From assembly GCF_003950295.1 (NCBI RefSeq), contig NZ_RHNP01000024.1, positions 1-39,386 of the forward strand: a stretch of DNA of 39,386 nt, in the 5' to 3' direction. The notes below the pieces were generated by a model, which worked only from the letters and a program-made list of their open reading frames with translations, was not told the origin of the DNA and did not search any database. Of the stretch, positions 1 through 8,438 are shown in pieces. Numbering within the stretch: the first letter of the stretch is position 1; every line of letters starts with the position of its first letter. Origin of the DNA: Loigolactobacillus iwatensis (GTDB lineage Bacteria > Bacillota > Bacilli > Lactobacillales > Lactobacillaceae). The translations under genes and the position numbers were made by a program.

Positions 1-24
1 TGTAACGGACAAAAAGAAAAATCC

Positions 25-59
25 GGTAAGAACTGGAAAACTCACCAGTTCTTACCGGA
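25..59 (-). terminator. Terminator hairpin after corA
   Basis: Perfect 14-bp stem CCGGTAAGAACTGG / CCAGTTCTTACCGG with an 8-nt loop. On the minus strand it is followed by a T-rich tract (ATTTTTCTTTTT), so it fits a Rho-independent terminator for the corA gene reading leftward. Confidence 0.8.
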
Positions 60-89
60 ACTAATCTTAGATTGTTTACTATTTTTGAA

Positions 90-152
90 CATTATTCTAG
101 AGCGTGCTCCAAAATCCTGATTTCACAGCCTAACTACGGCTAGTCCACTGCC
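90..152. repeat. Family-2 intergenic repeat, degenerate copy a
   Basis: The segment around TTCTAGAGCGTGCTCCAAAA and CCTAACTACGGCTAGTCC matches the repeat seen better preserved at 19113-19250, 37345-37497 and 38205-38300. It lies directly after the corA stop codon. Confidence 0.55.
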
Positions 153-154
153 AT

Positions 155-1063
155 TTAAATCTGGCGGTGAACTTTCAGCGCAACCAACAACCACACAATT
201 AGCGCTAAGGACAGCGCAATGATAAGTAGCCAGGCCCCACCTAATTTAGCTAATGGTAAATGGACGTTCATCCCGTAAAAACCGGTAATAATTGTCGGCA
301 CGGCCATTGTCAGCGACCAAATCGTCAGCACTTTCATGGTATCGTTCATATTGTTATTGACAATACTATCAAACGTATCCGCAATTCGATCCACAACCTG
401 CGTTTCAATCGTAATCATTCGCTGCACCTGCTCGGCTTCAATGGTTGCGTCCTCCAGCATCTCTTTTTTAGTTTGATCGGAAACTTTACTAAAATACGTC
501 TTTGGCAGTTCGTCTAGTAAATCAAGGTTCGATTGGGCCGCACTTGAAAAAAAGGTCAGTGTTTGGCGTAAATACGATAACGCCAACAGATCTTTGTTTC
601 GCGCATTTTTATTAAGTAACTTATCCAACTGATTGCGACGCTTAGTGATCGCCTTAATAATTGAAATATAACTATCCATCAATGAAAATAGCGCCCGCAA
701 AACAAACGAATCGTTCCGTTTAATCTCAGGATTTTGTTTAACCGTCTTAAAAATGGCGTTGACCCAATCAAGGCCACTTTCATTAAACGTAAATAACGTT
801 CCTTGATGAATCAAAAAGCTGACTGGGCGGGTGATATAGCGCAACTGCTCCAAATCAAGTATGTACGGCACATGAACGATGAAAAGCTCAATATTCTCAT
901 CGGCATCATAGACGTAATGCGGGTTTTCATCTTTATCAGTCACATAAGTGATCATCTCATCAGTTAAGCCATACTGCTGCTTGAGTTTGACGCACTCCGG
1001 GGCCGTTAATTTCTCCGTTTCGATCCATTTATAATTATTAAGCGTATTTGCCGCATTAATCAT
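155..1063 (-). CDS. corA: CorA-family magnesium/divalent cation transporter
   Basis: A 302-residue protein of the CorA family, which forms a pentameric membrane channel for Mg2+ and sometimes Co2+ or Ni2+. The long N-terminal part is the cytoplasmic alpha/beta and helical funnel domain. Two hydrophobic helices close the C-terminus, and the signature GMN motif (residues 264-266, in FYGMNV) lies between them, as the family requires for selectivity. A short basic tail follows. The start ATG has AAGGAG about 7 nt upstream. A possible extended -10 (TGGTATAAT) lies at 1180-1188 on the minus strand. The gene appears to be a single transcription unit with a terminator at 25-59. The family call is firm; the exact ion is not determined by sequence. 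Confidence 0.93.
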   Translation of the reverse strand: MINAANTLNNYKWIETEKLTAPECVKLKQQYGLTDEMITYVTDKDENPHYVYDADENIELFIVHVPYILDLEQLRYITRPVSFLIHQGTLFTFNESGLDWVNAIFKTVKQNPEIKRNDSFVLRALFSLMDSYISIIKAITKRRNQLDKLLNKNARNKDLLALSYLRQTLTFFSSAAQSNLDLLDELPKTYFSKVSDQTKKEMLEDATIEAEQVQRMITIETQVVDRIADTFDSIVNNNMNDTMKVLTIWSLTMAVPTIITGFYGMNVHLPLAKLGGAWLLIIALSLALIVWLLVALKVHRQI

Positions 1064-1203
1064 GACTGCGTCTCCTTTTTTCGAGCAATGGGTTGTAATT
1101 TATTTTGAAAGACTTTTTTACGCTTGAAGGGTTCAAAAAATGATCACTTTACGCAAACTTGCTCTAATTCTCAGAATCGATTATACCACATTAGCTTTTT
1201 TAA

Positions 1204-1667
1204 ATATGTTTACACCAGAGTGTCAAAGAAAGGCGCTCGGCTTCTACTTCGTAATTTTGAGGTAGAGGCTGAGCGCCTTTCTGGTAGAAACGTGTTTAAA
1301 AAAGCAGATTCCTGCGGTTGCCATGTTTCAACTTGGCGGTTTTCGCCGTAGTTGAATGGACAACGTATGAAGCATCTAGATTATTAGCGTTTTGTGCTAA
1401 TAATCCTCAATTGCGTAATAGTAGCTACAACAGCCAAATCACCTTTTTCAAAGGTAATTTGGCTGTTTAGGCTGCGATTCGGACTTCGGCTCATCTTAGT
1501 CCGATCGACATCGTAAGTAATGCTCAGAAGCTGAGCGCCTTTTCTATTGGAAACGTGTTTGGAAAGGCAGCTTCTTCCGCTTAGCTACAATCGCCAAATA
1601 ATTCATTTCATGAATTATCCGTCAATTTAGGCTAATGCTCAGAAGCTAAACGCCTTTCCAAACACTC
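1204..1667. repeat. Modular palindromic repeats (family 1), region 1
   Basis: This non-coding stretch between corA and mntH holds a simple hairpin (1228-1280, arms AAAGGCGCTC / GAGCGCCTTT) and two family-1 units (about 1288-1541 and 1551-1667). The second unit has the clean outer stem GTGTTTGGAAAGGC / GCCTTTCCAAACAC. Internal hairpins include ATTATTAGC/GCTAATAAT, CAGCCAAAT/ATTTGGCTG and TCGGACT/AGTCCGA. The unit ends directly at the mntH stop codon (TAA then GAGTGTTTGG on the minus strand). Confidence 0.85.
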
Positions 1668-3035
1668 TTACAATCCCATGGTTTGCAAGATCAGGTAGAT
1701 GTTCAATCCAACCAGCACCACTGCACACGTCCAGGCTGTGTACTTCACCCAGGTTCGGTTTGCAAACTCTCCCATTAACTTCTTATCACTCGTAAATTTA
1801 ACTAATGGGACAATCGCAAACGGTAAGGCGATACTCAGGAATACCTGTGAGAAGGTCAGTAGGTTTTCGATCTTGGCCTCATTGCCGTGGTAGTAGATGG
1901 CGAACGCTAGGACTGGTGAGACTGAAAGCAACCGTGTTACTAGCCGTTGCGCCCACAGTGGCATTTTCAAATGAATGAAACCTTCCATAATAATCTGGCC
2001 GGAAAGCGTTCCGGTGATGGTTGAGCTTTGGCCGGAAGAAAGTAGTGCAATGGCGAACAGCATGCTGAGTACTGGGCTGGCAATCGCACCGATAACGTGT
2101 GAATTGCTAAGTGAATTAAACAGGTCAACGAAGCGGCCAACTGAGCTGTTAGTGCCGAAGAACAACGCCGCACCAAGAATTAATAGTAGGCTGTTAACGA
2201 TAAAGGCAATGGTCAATTGAATATTGGAATCAATTGTGGAAAACTTAAGTGCCTTGGCAACTGCCTTATGGTCCTTACGATCAACCGCTCGTGTTTGTGA
2301 AATTGATGAACCAAGGTAAAGGTCATGGGGCATGATTGTTGCACCGACAATACCTAAGGCCAAGTACAGCATGGACTTATTTGTCACAATCTTGGCGCTT
2401 GGAACGTAACCCGCAAACAAGGGGCCCATTTCCGGCTTTGATAGAAACACCTCATACGAGAAAACCAGTAAGATGACGGCCACTAAGGTTGCCACAACGG
2501 CCTCGATCTTCCGGAAACCTAGCTTCATTAATAGTAGCAAGATTAAAACGTCCGCAGTCGTGATTAGAATCCCAACAATCAGAGGAATTTTGAACAATAA
2601 TTCTAATGCAATCGCCGAACCAATAATCTCAGCGATATCAGTCGCCATAATAGCAAGTTCCGTAATAATCCATAAAATAAATCCAGTTCGCTTGGAAGTT
2701 CTTTCTCGCGTTAGTTGGGCGAGATCCTTACCAGTTACAATTCCTAACCTGGCCGCCATAGCTTGTAGTAACATGGCAATCAAACTTGAAATCAAAACCA
2801 CTGACAACAAGCTGTACTTAAATTGAGCACCACCGGAAATCGATGTTATCCAATTGCCGGGATCCATGTAGCCCACCGCAATTAAAACACCAGGTCCAGT
2901 ATAACTTAGTAATGTTCGCCAGAAGCCCGCATTCTTAGGGACCTCGACACTCCCATTGATCTCGTCTAAACTCTTACTGTCGTTTCCGGCATCCGCAAAC
3001 AACTTATTCTTTGGTTCCGTTACACTCGCGCGCAT
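1668..3035 (-). CDS. mntH: Nramp-family Mn2+/divalent metal:H+ symporter
   Basis: A 455-residue polytopic membrane protein of the Nramp (MntH) family, which imports Mn2+ and Fe2+ with protons. It has the family signatures DPGN (residues 58-61, in GYMDPGNW) in TM1 and MPHDLYLGS in TM6, whose Met and the DPGN Asp/Asn form the metal site. About 11 transmembrane segments are visible. The roughly 40-residue hydrophilic N-terminus is ordinary for lactic acid bacteria. The start ATG follows GAGGGCGG. The promoter is on the minus strand (-35 TTGATT 3136-3131, -10 TATAAT 3114-3109, 16-bp spacer). A motif shared with the tetR and acyltransferase-operon promoters lies just downstream, so control by the adjacent TetR protein is inferred. 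Confidence 0.94.
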   Translation of the reverse strand: MRASVTEPKNKLFADAGNDSKSLDEINGSVEVPKNAGFWRTLLSYTGPGVLIAVGYMDPGNWITSISGGAQFKYSLLSVVLISSLIAMLLQAMAARLGIVTGKDLAQLTRERTSKRTGFILWIITELAIMATDIAEIIGSAIALELLFKIPLIVGILITTADVLILLLLMKLGFRKIEAVVATLVAVILLVFSYEVFLSKPEMGPLFAGYVPSAKIVTNKSMLYLALGIVGATIMPHDLYLGSSISQTRAVDRKDHKAVAKALKFSTIDSNIQLTIAFIVNSLLLILGAALFFGTNSSVGRFVDLFNSLSNSHVIGAIASPVLSMLFAIALLSSGQSSTITGTLSGQIIMEGFIHLKMPLWAQRLVTRLLSVSPVLAFAIYYHGNEAKIENLLTFSQVFLSIALPFAIVPLVKFTSDKKLMGEFANRTWVKYTAWTCAVVLVGLNIYLILQTMGL

Positions 3036-3077
3036 TTAAGCCGCCCTCTTTCCATTGATTTGGAATTCAGTCTTTAC

Positions 3078-3136
3078 TGAGTGAGTACTCAATTAACTTC
3101 CAACACTTATTATAGCCACATTTAAAGTTTAATCAA
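3078..3136 (-). promoter_or_regulatory. mntH promoter with putative TetR operator
   Basis: Minus strand: -35 TTGATT (3136-3131), 16-bp spacer, -10 TATAAT (3114-3109). The motif GAGTGAGTACTCAATTAA occupies 3079-3096, just past the expected transcription start. The same motif occurs at 3235-3251 and 8151-8168, in the same position relative to the promoter of the acyltransferase operon. Confidence 0.7.
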
Positions 3137-3198
3137 GCCTAACTTTTATATTATTCGCTAAATATTAATTATTTAAGGACAAGTATCGGCTGTTATCC

Positions 3199-3251
3199 TT
3201 GACAAACGCTGTTAAACTCGTATACTCAAGCATTGAGTGATAACTTAATTA
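3199..3251 (+). promoter_or_regulatory. tetR promoter with putative autoregulatory operator
   Basis: Plus strand: TTGACA (3199-3204), 16-bp spacer, TATACT (3221-3226). Overlapping and following the -10 are the inverted repeat ACTCAA-GCA-TTGAGT (3224-3238) and GAGTGATAACTTAATTA (3235-3251), which matches the motif in front of mntH and the 8.0-kb operon. The resulting leader would be about 150 nt. The rest of 3036-3385 shows nothing further. Confidence 0.7.
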
Positions 3252-3385
3252 CGCCGTGAAAAATCTGACACACTTGATGGTAAGTAAAAGATATTTCCCG
3301 TAAATTAATTAAATCATTTTTAAAAACATTTTCGAATTTATGTACTCTACTAAAAAAGACGTTAATAAATTTTTATCATTAAGGG

Positions 3386-4033
3386 ATGGTGAATTACTTG
3401 GAAGACGTCGAATTACAGATATTTAAAGAAACCCATGTTTTTGAGAACATGACCACTAAACAGATGCACATTTTGGTTGCCGCGATTGATATTTTCGCGG
3501 AAAAAGGCTACGCAAACACAAGCACCAAAGAAATCGCGACCAAGGCTGGTGTCGCTGAAGGCAATATCTTTAGTAAATTTAAAAATAAGCGCGGTTTATT
3601 AAATGCAATTATTGCCCCAATTATTGACTCAATCTTTCCCGCGTCAATGAACGATTTTATTAAAACGCGCCTAACTAAAGAATATTCAACACTACACGAT
3701 TTTTTCGATTCAATCATTAAGGACCGCGTTGCCTTTCTAGCGGCCAACTCCAAAATCATCAAAATCTTTGTTTCCGAAATGTTATACGATCAATCAGTTC
3801 GACAACAGATCATTGAAAAATTTTCTGGCGCCTACTGGTCCAACATTAATCAAGAACTGAATCGGTTGAAGGCCAAACACTTAATCGTTGAGCTGGATAA
3901 CATCGAAATTCTAAAGATTATGTGGTCAATCACCGGGGGCATTATTATTGGTCATTTATATTTCGGCCAATCGCTATCCGCCGATAAAATTGATCACGCC
4001 ATTGGGGCCTTAGTTAAGGCACTAAGCCGCTAA
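3386..4033 (+). CDS. TetR/AcrR-family transcriptional regulator
   Basis: A one-component regulator of 215 residues if started at the ATG. The TetR helix-turn-helix lies at about residues 25-70 (AAIDIFAEKGYANTSTKEIATKAGVAEGNIFSKFKNK), followed by an all-helical ligand/dimer domain. The start is uncertain: AAGGG directly abuts ATG 3386, leaving no spacing, while TTG 3398 (12 nt after AAGGG) or ATG 3449 are alternatives. Those would remove only the leading segment before the helix-turn-helix. It is divergent from mntH. A related palindromic motif in front of this gene, mntH and the 4.6-8.0 kb operon suggests that it represses all three. The ligand is unknown. A strong terminator follows. Confidence 0.88.
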   Translation: MVNYLEDVELQIFKETHVFENMTTKQMHILVAAIDIFAEKGYANTSTKEIATKAGVAEGNIFSKFKNKRGLLNAIIAPIIDSIFPASMNDFIKTRLTKEYSTLHDFFDSIIKDRVAFLAANSKIIKIFVSEMLYDQSVRQQIIEKFSGAYWSNINQELNRLKAKHLIVELDNIEILKIMWSITGGIIIGHLYFGQSLSADKIDHAIGALVKALSR

Positions 4034-4090
4034 AGTGGCGCCTTACCGACACTTTTCAGCTCAAATAGCTGTAGTAAAATCCAGCACGCA

Positions 4091-4136
4091 AAAAGACGTT
4101 TCCCTGAGTTTTCAATAACTCAAGGAAACGTCTTTT
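4091..4136 (+). terminator. Rho-independent terminator after tetR
   Basis: A 20-bp near-perfect stem (AAAAGACGTTTCC..TGAGTT / AACTCA.GGAAACGTCTTTT) with a 6-nt loop and T-run. The arm's A-run makes it usable in both directions. Confidence 0.9.
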
Positions 4137-4269
4137 TTGATTTGAACGTTAATTTTCCCAAATTAGGCAGGAAAATTCTCGTAAAAGTAACCGATAAGTT
4201 ACGCAGCATTAAAGCTGTGGTTTCTACTCAATTAGACTAACTAAACAATTAAATTGGCCAATAATCAAG

Positions 4270-4562
4270 GCTCAACCACTGCCAAGGTGGAATGGAGGCG
4301 CTGGCGTATCAGCCGTGTCGAAGGTACTTGATGACCGAATCCTAGTCATTTAGTACCTTGCGTGATTGACAAGATCCATTTTCTTTTCCGAATGGGTTTA
4401 ATCGGAAAGAAAATTAGCTTGTCAACGCGCCACGCGTTCCATACGCCAGCGCCGGAATGGAACCTAACTAAATCTGCCCATGTGTAATTCAGTAGTCAAG
4501 CGGCATAAGCACTATTTTTAATAGCGCTATAATTCAATTTAAATATGAGCGCTACACTCTAC
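4270..4562. ncRNA. Structured multi-stem element, copy 1 (strand undetermined)
   Basis: This fills the non-coding gap between the tetR terminator and the acyltransferase stop codon. Outer stem P1 GGCGCTGGCGTAT (4297-4309) / ATACGCCAGCGCC (4441-4453). P2 4321-4357. P4 GCGTG + bulged A + TTGACAAG (4360-4373) / CTTGTCAA + CGCGC (4418-4430), enclosing ATCCA, hairpin P3 (4379-4413) and TTAG. P4 is followed by CACGCGTTCC. A second copy at 14840-15115 keeps the linkers and changes the stems in paired fashion (see findings). No ORF or match to an RNA family known to me. Confidence 0.6.
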
Positions 4563-4567
4563 CACCA

Positions 4568-5473
4568 TTAGTTCATTGAATTCACAGATGCCTGCATTTC
4601 TGTTTTTGGTGGCATCCAACCAGCAATATCGGTTGTCCGGAAACTATAGTCTAATGGCACGTGATAAGCTTTTTCGTAGGCCGCACACTTTTGCGCGTAG
4701 TCTTGCTTCATCATTGCCAAACTATTGTCGCGAACACCCTTGGCTGGATCAGGATAGATCGGCTTCAAAACATGCATGATGTACGCAACTTTTTTAAAAT
4801 TGTCGCTTTCGATATCGGGCAAATCGCGCATTTCCACAAAACAAGAAATAATTGGCACGTTAAACTTAGCCGCATAATAGTAAGCCCCACGTTTTACCGG
4901 CCGCGGTTTGCGGTAATTAAACCACATTTCCTGCTCCGAATAAATCAAAATAAGTTGTTTCTGGTCCAAAATATTTTTTAAGGCTTCGGGAAATTGTCTG
5001 CCCATATAATCTTTATCTGGTCCCAACGGAATTGTGTCGTAGTAGGTCATCAAATAGCCCAAAAAACCTGGCATTTGCAAGTTTTCCAGTTCGCTAACGA
5101 CATAAAGGCGTGACTTACTCATTTTTTTGACGGCTTTGTGCACAACTAAGCTATCCAGCGGACTAAAATGATTGCTGGTGACAATCCCACCGCCATCGAC
5201 ATTTTGGACATTTTCCAGTCCTTCAATTTGAGTACTGTGCAAGATCACTCTAGTTGCAATGTTCATAATTTCCCGCGTAACGACGTTATTATATTTATAG
5301 GTTTTGGTTGTTTCTTTCTCAAGGTAGCTTGCTAAAAATTCTTCTTGCTGCTTACGGGACAACTCTGGATCATCGGTCTCCACTTTATCATTGAAGCGTC
5401 CCTCTTCGGCGGCCTTTTGAATATTGGCAATCACCTGCGTTCGGCCACCCTGAACAATCAATTTATCAATCAT
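4568..5473 (-). CDS. PlsC-like 1-acyl-glycerol-phosphate acyltransferase family protein
   Basis: A 301-residue acyltransferase of the PlsC/LPLAT fold. Motif I is NHFSPLDS, giving the catalytic H102-x4-D107 pair. The later block is IYSEQEMW instead of the usual FPEGT. Family members move an acyl chain from acyl-ACP or acyl-CoA to a glycerolipid or sugar hydroxyl at the membrane. A charged N-terminal extension of roughly 90 residues precedes the domain. It is the last gene of a four-gene operon, overlapping the upstream glycosyltransferase by 4 bp (ATGA). The context of two glycosyltransferases and a second acyltransferase suggests acylation of a glycolipid or envelope glycan. The substrate is not known. 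Confidence 0.85.
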   Translation of the reverse strand: MIDKLIVQGGRTQVIANIQKAAEEGRFNDKVETDDPELSRKQQEEFLASYLEKETTKTYKYNNVVTREIMNIATRVILHSTQIEGLENVQNVDGGGIVTSNHFSPLDSLVVHKAVKKMSKSRLYVVSELENLQMPGFLGYLMTYYDTIPLGPDKDYMGRQFPEALKNILDQKQLILIYSEQEMWFNYRKPRPVKRGAYYYAAKFNVPIISCFVEMRDLPDIESDNFKKVAYIMHVLKPIYPDPAKGVRDNSLAMMKQDYAQKCAAYEKAYHVPLDYSFRTTDIAGWMPPKTEMQASVNSMN

Positions 5474-6432
5474 AACCGGATTTTTTCGCCTCCTAATGCT
5501 GCCTTCTTGAAGTTCATCGCCGCTTGGGCAACTTTTGGCGCCGTGACCAGCAAACCGGACAAATTGCTCTGATCGTATTCTTGTTGTTCTGCGGAATAAT
5601 TATCCCGCATCGCAATCAATTGATCATAGTAAGGCGTCTCTTTAGCGTAGGGCCAAAAATAACTTTCAAAGGCCGTATGCTTGTACTGCCACGGCTTAGC
5701 AAACAAATTATAGTGAATCAGCTTGGGTGAAACATCCTTTTCCTTAACCGCAGCAGCTTGTGTATTCCATTCGACGCCTAAACGCAAAATTCTGTCGTGG
5801 CCCATTGCGTTAAGGTAATCTTGGTCCGGCGCAATTGTTTGAAAATGATATTTATTGTATAAAGTCACAAATTCATGGCCCAATTTGGTTGCCCGTAATT
5901 CCTTTAGGTTCATCACCAAAATACCAGAATTGATGTAATCAGTAACCGGCACGCCCACCGCTTCTTCACTATATTCAACAGTTTCCGGATTGCTGCCAAT
6001 AAAGACATCCGGTATCCCGGCAACTAAATTGTTACCAAGCTCAATGTTAAAGAGCTGCGAAATATCCCCGGGAACAACGATATCAGCGTCAAGGTAGATC
6101 GCCTTATCGTATTCTGGGAACATGTCGGCGATAAACAGGCGGAAGAAAATTGTGTAAGTAAAGTAGTCTCCCCGGAGCTTAGCCTGCTCACCAGTAATGA
6201 CGTTTTCTAAACGGCCTTTCATTGAAACAAAGCGAATTGGAAATTGGTCAGTCCCAATAGCGGCAATATCCTTTTGATTTTGTTCCGAAATACCTTCGTG
6301 CAAAATAATAACTTGGTAATCATAACCGGCCGTAGCGTTATCAATAATTGATTTTAGCGCCACAGCTAAGAATGGTACGTATTTGTCATCAACCGAAAAG
6401 AATAACGGTATCGTTTTTTTTGTCGTTTTCAA
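5470..6432 (-). CDS. Family 8 glycosyltransferase
   Basis: A 320-residue GT8 (LgtC/glycogenin-like) retaining glycosyltransferase. The N-terminal IPLFFSVDDKYVPFLAVALKSI is the nucleotide-sugar-binding start of the GT-A fold. The metal-binding DxD is D115-A-D117 in YLDADIVV. The INSGILVMNL and APDQDYLNA blocks are typical of the family. The start is TTG at 6432 with GAAGGGA upstream, lying in the 3' end of the previous gene; no better ATG is near. It lies 4 nt after one GT8 gene and overlaps the acyltransferase gene by 4 bp, so translation is probably coupled. The donor and acceptor sugars cannot be read from the sequence. Confidence 0.9.
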   Translation of the reverse strand: MKTTKKTIPLFFSVDDKYVPFLAVALKSIIDNATAGYDYQVIILHEGISEQNQKDIAAIGTDQFPIRFVSMKGRLENVITGEQAKLRGDYFTYTIFFRLFIADMFPEYDKAIYLDADIVVPGDISQLFNIELGNNLVAGIPDVFIGSNPETVEYSEEAVGVPVTDYINSGILVMNLKELRATKLGHEFVTLYNKYHFQTIAPDQDYLNAMGHDRILRLGVEWNTQAAAVKEKDVSPKLIHYNLFAKPWQYKHTAFESYFWPYAKETPYYDQLIAMRDNYSAEQQEYDQSNLSGLLVTAPKVAQAAMNFKKAALGGEKIRL

Positions 6433-6436
6433 TAGT

Positions 6437-7270
6437 TTATAATCCCTTCATTTTTGGCATCAAATGGCGGTATTCAGTTAAGATATCGTCATATTCGTAT
6501 AATCCTAGTTTATCGTGGACCTTATCGACTTCCCACGGCTTAACCTTCAAGGTGTGAATCCACGGGAAAAGGCGGAAGCTGGTGGTGAAATGTTGGAACA
6601 CCGTTTTTCTATGCAAACGGCGCTGATCATTAAAGCGATGGGACACGATTTTCTTAGATGTCGCCAACTTGTTAATTGCTGATTGATCAGGCATGAACAT
6701 CTTTTTTTCTTGGCACATTGAGCGACACTGACTAAATAACCCAGTTTTTTTAATTAATTTGAGGTTTAACAGTAAGACACCGGAATTCACGTAATCAAAA
6801 TGGTCCACACTATTGTGGAAAAACCACTTGCCGTAATAATCCAATACGCCAACAAACTCGTTGCGGCTAATATCCTGGTGGTAAAATGACCGAAAATTCC
6901 TGTGGCAAACAATGTCAGTATCAAGGTATAAAAGTTTGTTGGGCAAGTTTGGCACTAAATCGGCAAAAAGGCGCAACATACAATAAGGTGTAAAAATGGT
7001 GTTCAGATTAGCCAAAGGTTTTTCTTCATTAAATAACGTTGTTACATCAATCTTTGTCACTGAATTTAGCGGATTAACTTGTTTAACCTGCTGCTCCAAA
7101 AATTGAACTGTCCGATCACTCACGGGATAATAGCTTGTTTTATTGGTTTGAATGGATGCCGTCATAATATAAATGTTGAGTGGTTCGGTGCTATGTTTTA
7201 AAAGTGAAAGAATCGAAATTAGTAACCCGTCCGCCATCTTCTCGTTGCCGCAATATAAGATATTCATCAT
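6437..7270 (-). CDS. Family 8 glycosyltransferase
   Basis: A second GT8 enzyme, 277 residues from the ATG at 7270 (starting MMNILYCGNEK), with AAGAGA upstream. This start follows the previous stop (TGA 7274-7272) by one base, so it is preferred over an upstream in-frame start at 7336 that would overlap the acyltransferase. The DxD is D117-T-D119 in YLDTDIVC. YVNSGVLLLNL and MPDQSAINKL correspond to the family's acceptor-side blocks. It is clearly diverged from its GT8 neighbour, so this is either an old duplication or independent recruitment. Its role is probably to add a second sugar to the same acceptor. Confidence 0.9.
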   Translation of the reverse strand: MMNILYCGNEKMADGLLISILSLLKHSTEPLNIYIMTASIQTNKTSYYPVSDRTVQFLEQQVKQVNPLNSVTKIDVTTLFNEEKPLANLNTIFTPYCMLRLFADLVPNLPNKLLYLDTDIVCHRNFRSFYHQDISRNEFVGVLDYYGKWFFHNSVDHFDYVNSGVLLLNLKLIKKTGLFSQCRSMCQEKKMFMPDQSAINKLATSKKIVSHRFNDQRRLHRKTVFQHFTTSFRLFPWIHTLKVKPWEVDKVHDKLGLYEYDDILTEYRHLMPKMKGL

Positions 7271-7271
7271 A

Positions 7272-8036
7272 TCATCTCTTTTCGTACTTAACGTATTCAT
7301 AGGTGCTATTTTGGCTGCGTTGCACCATGCAATCATGAACTTCCCTGCACAATTTTTCTTGCTGAGCCTTCTTGCTAAGCGTTTGATCAGGTAAAAATGG
7401 CCCGTCCACGTACAGCGTTAACCGCGGTTTCTGCCCAAAACGGCGTTTCTGGTAGGTCGTCGTCATACAAAACGCTGGCACCTTATTTTGAACGGGGTAG
7501 TGAAAGGAAACGGTGGAAAAAGGCCGAATCTTCGTATAGTACGGCCAGACGTGGGCCTCCGGATAAATTGTCACAAAATGGCCTTGCTGCACCTTCTGCC
7601 CCACTGCCGCGGTAAAAGCACGCATTTGGTGTAAGGAACCCGGAATGACTAGCCCACCCATCATTGGGATCACCCGCCCGATCACTGGAATTCCTAAATT
7701 TGCTTCACTGGCAATGACGTAAGCCCGCTTGGTCAGCGCAACTTGCAGTGGGATGACAACATCGCCGATTGGCTGCGTGTGATTACCGTATAAGAAAAAG
7801 CCAGATTTTTGGTATTTTTTGATTACTTGTCGGTTTTTAACCTTAAGGTGCAAGCCTAACTTGCAATAACAAAAGCCCAGCAGCCAGGCGATTGCATAGG
7901 TAATCGCTGAACCAAGCTGGTAAAACACATTGGTGTGAAGCCACTTGTAGTCTTTTGGTAAGTGCTTATTTTGATTTTTGCTAGTCACCATATCGTCCGT
8001 AAACGAGTGATAATACTGAACGTTTTCCGCTTTCAC
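7272..8036 (-). CDS. PlsC-like acyltransferase family protein
   Basis: A 254-residue acyltransferase and first gene of the operon. It starts at GTG with AGGAGGGGG about 7 nt upstream. A hydrophobic segment at residues 40-62 probably anchors it to the membrane. Motif I reads NHTQPIGD (H86, D92): His and Asp are five residues apart, not the canonical four, so either the pair is shifted or the protein is a divergent branch. IYPEAHVWPYY stands where FPEGT is expected. The promoter and putative TetR operator lie at 8151-8210. Glycolipid acylation is inferred from the neighbours; catalytic competence needs testing because of the altered motif. Confidence 0.8.
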   Translation of the reverse strand: MKAENVQYYHSFTDDMVTSKNQNKHLPKDYKWLHTNVFYQLGSAITYAIAWLLGFCYCKLGLHLKVKNRQVIKKYQKSGFFLYGNHTQPIGDVVIPLQVALTKRAYVIASEANLGIPVIGRVIPMMGGLVIPGSLHQMRAFTAAVGQKVQQGHFVTIYPEAHVWPYYTKIRPFSTVSFHYPVQNKVPAFCMTTTYQKRRFGQKPRLTLYVDGPFLPDQTLSKKAQQEKLCREVHDCMVQRSQNSTYEYVKYEKR

Positions 8037-8150
8037 CTAAATCCCCCTCCTGACTTGCGCGTGGCGAATGATTTAGCGTTCGTGCCCACGGTTGGTAATG
8101 GAAAATTAATCAATCCCTATATTTTAACACAATTAGCGCTTTGCTCATTT

Positions 8151-8210
8151 AAGTGATTACTCAATTAATTCTCCCAATCCAAAGTATATTCAATTATAAT
8201 GTTTAGTCAA
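8151..8210 (-). promoter_or_regulatory. Promoter and TetR-type operator of the glycosyltransferase/acyltransferase operon
   Basis: Minus strand: -35 TTGACT (8210-8205), 16-bp spacer, -10 TATACT (8188-8183). The motif AAGTGATTACTCAATTAA (8151-8168) lies just downstream. The layout copies the mntH promoter. The leader is about 140 nt. No gene is seen in 8211-8430. Confidence 0.7.
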
Positions 8211-8438
8211 CCCTAACTTTAATTTCAATTAGAATTATTTTATTTATGGCCGCCATTCTAGTCAATCGATTAGAAAATTATGAAATAGTTTCAAGCAAAG
8301 GCCTGTTTATCTGCTTAATTACTTCATTAAAGTATAAGAAAGTAACGATTAACTTTCAAATATTTAGGCCTGAAGGTTACTCGGACTTTAGTCAGTTAGG
8401 TCATACACCTTTACTAGTCCCTTTCTGGCCGATTAGTG

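Noticed and set aside
4270-4562. T-box or metabolite riboswitch
   Set aside because: It lies between convergent stop codons with no downstream start on either strand in position, and no T-box or known aptamer motif is seen.
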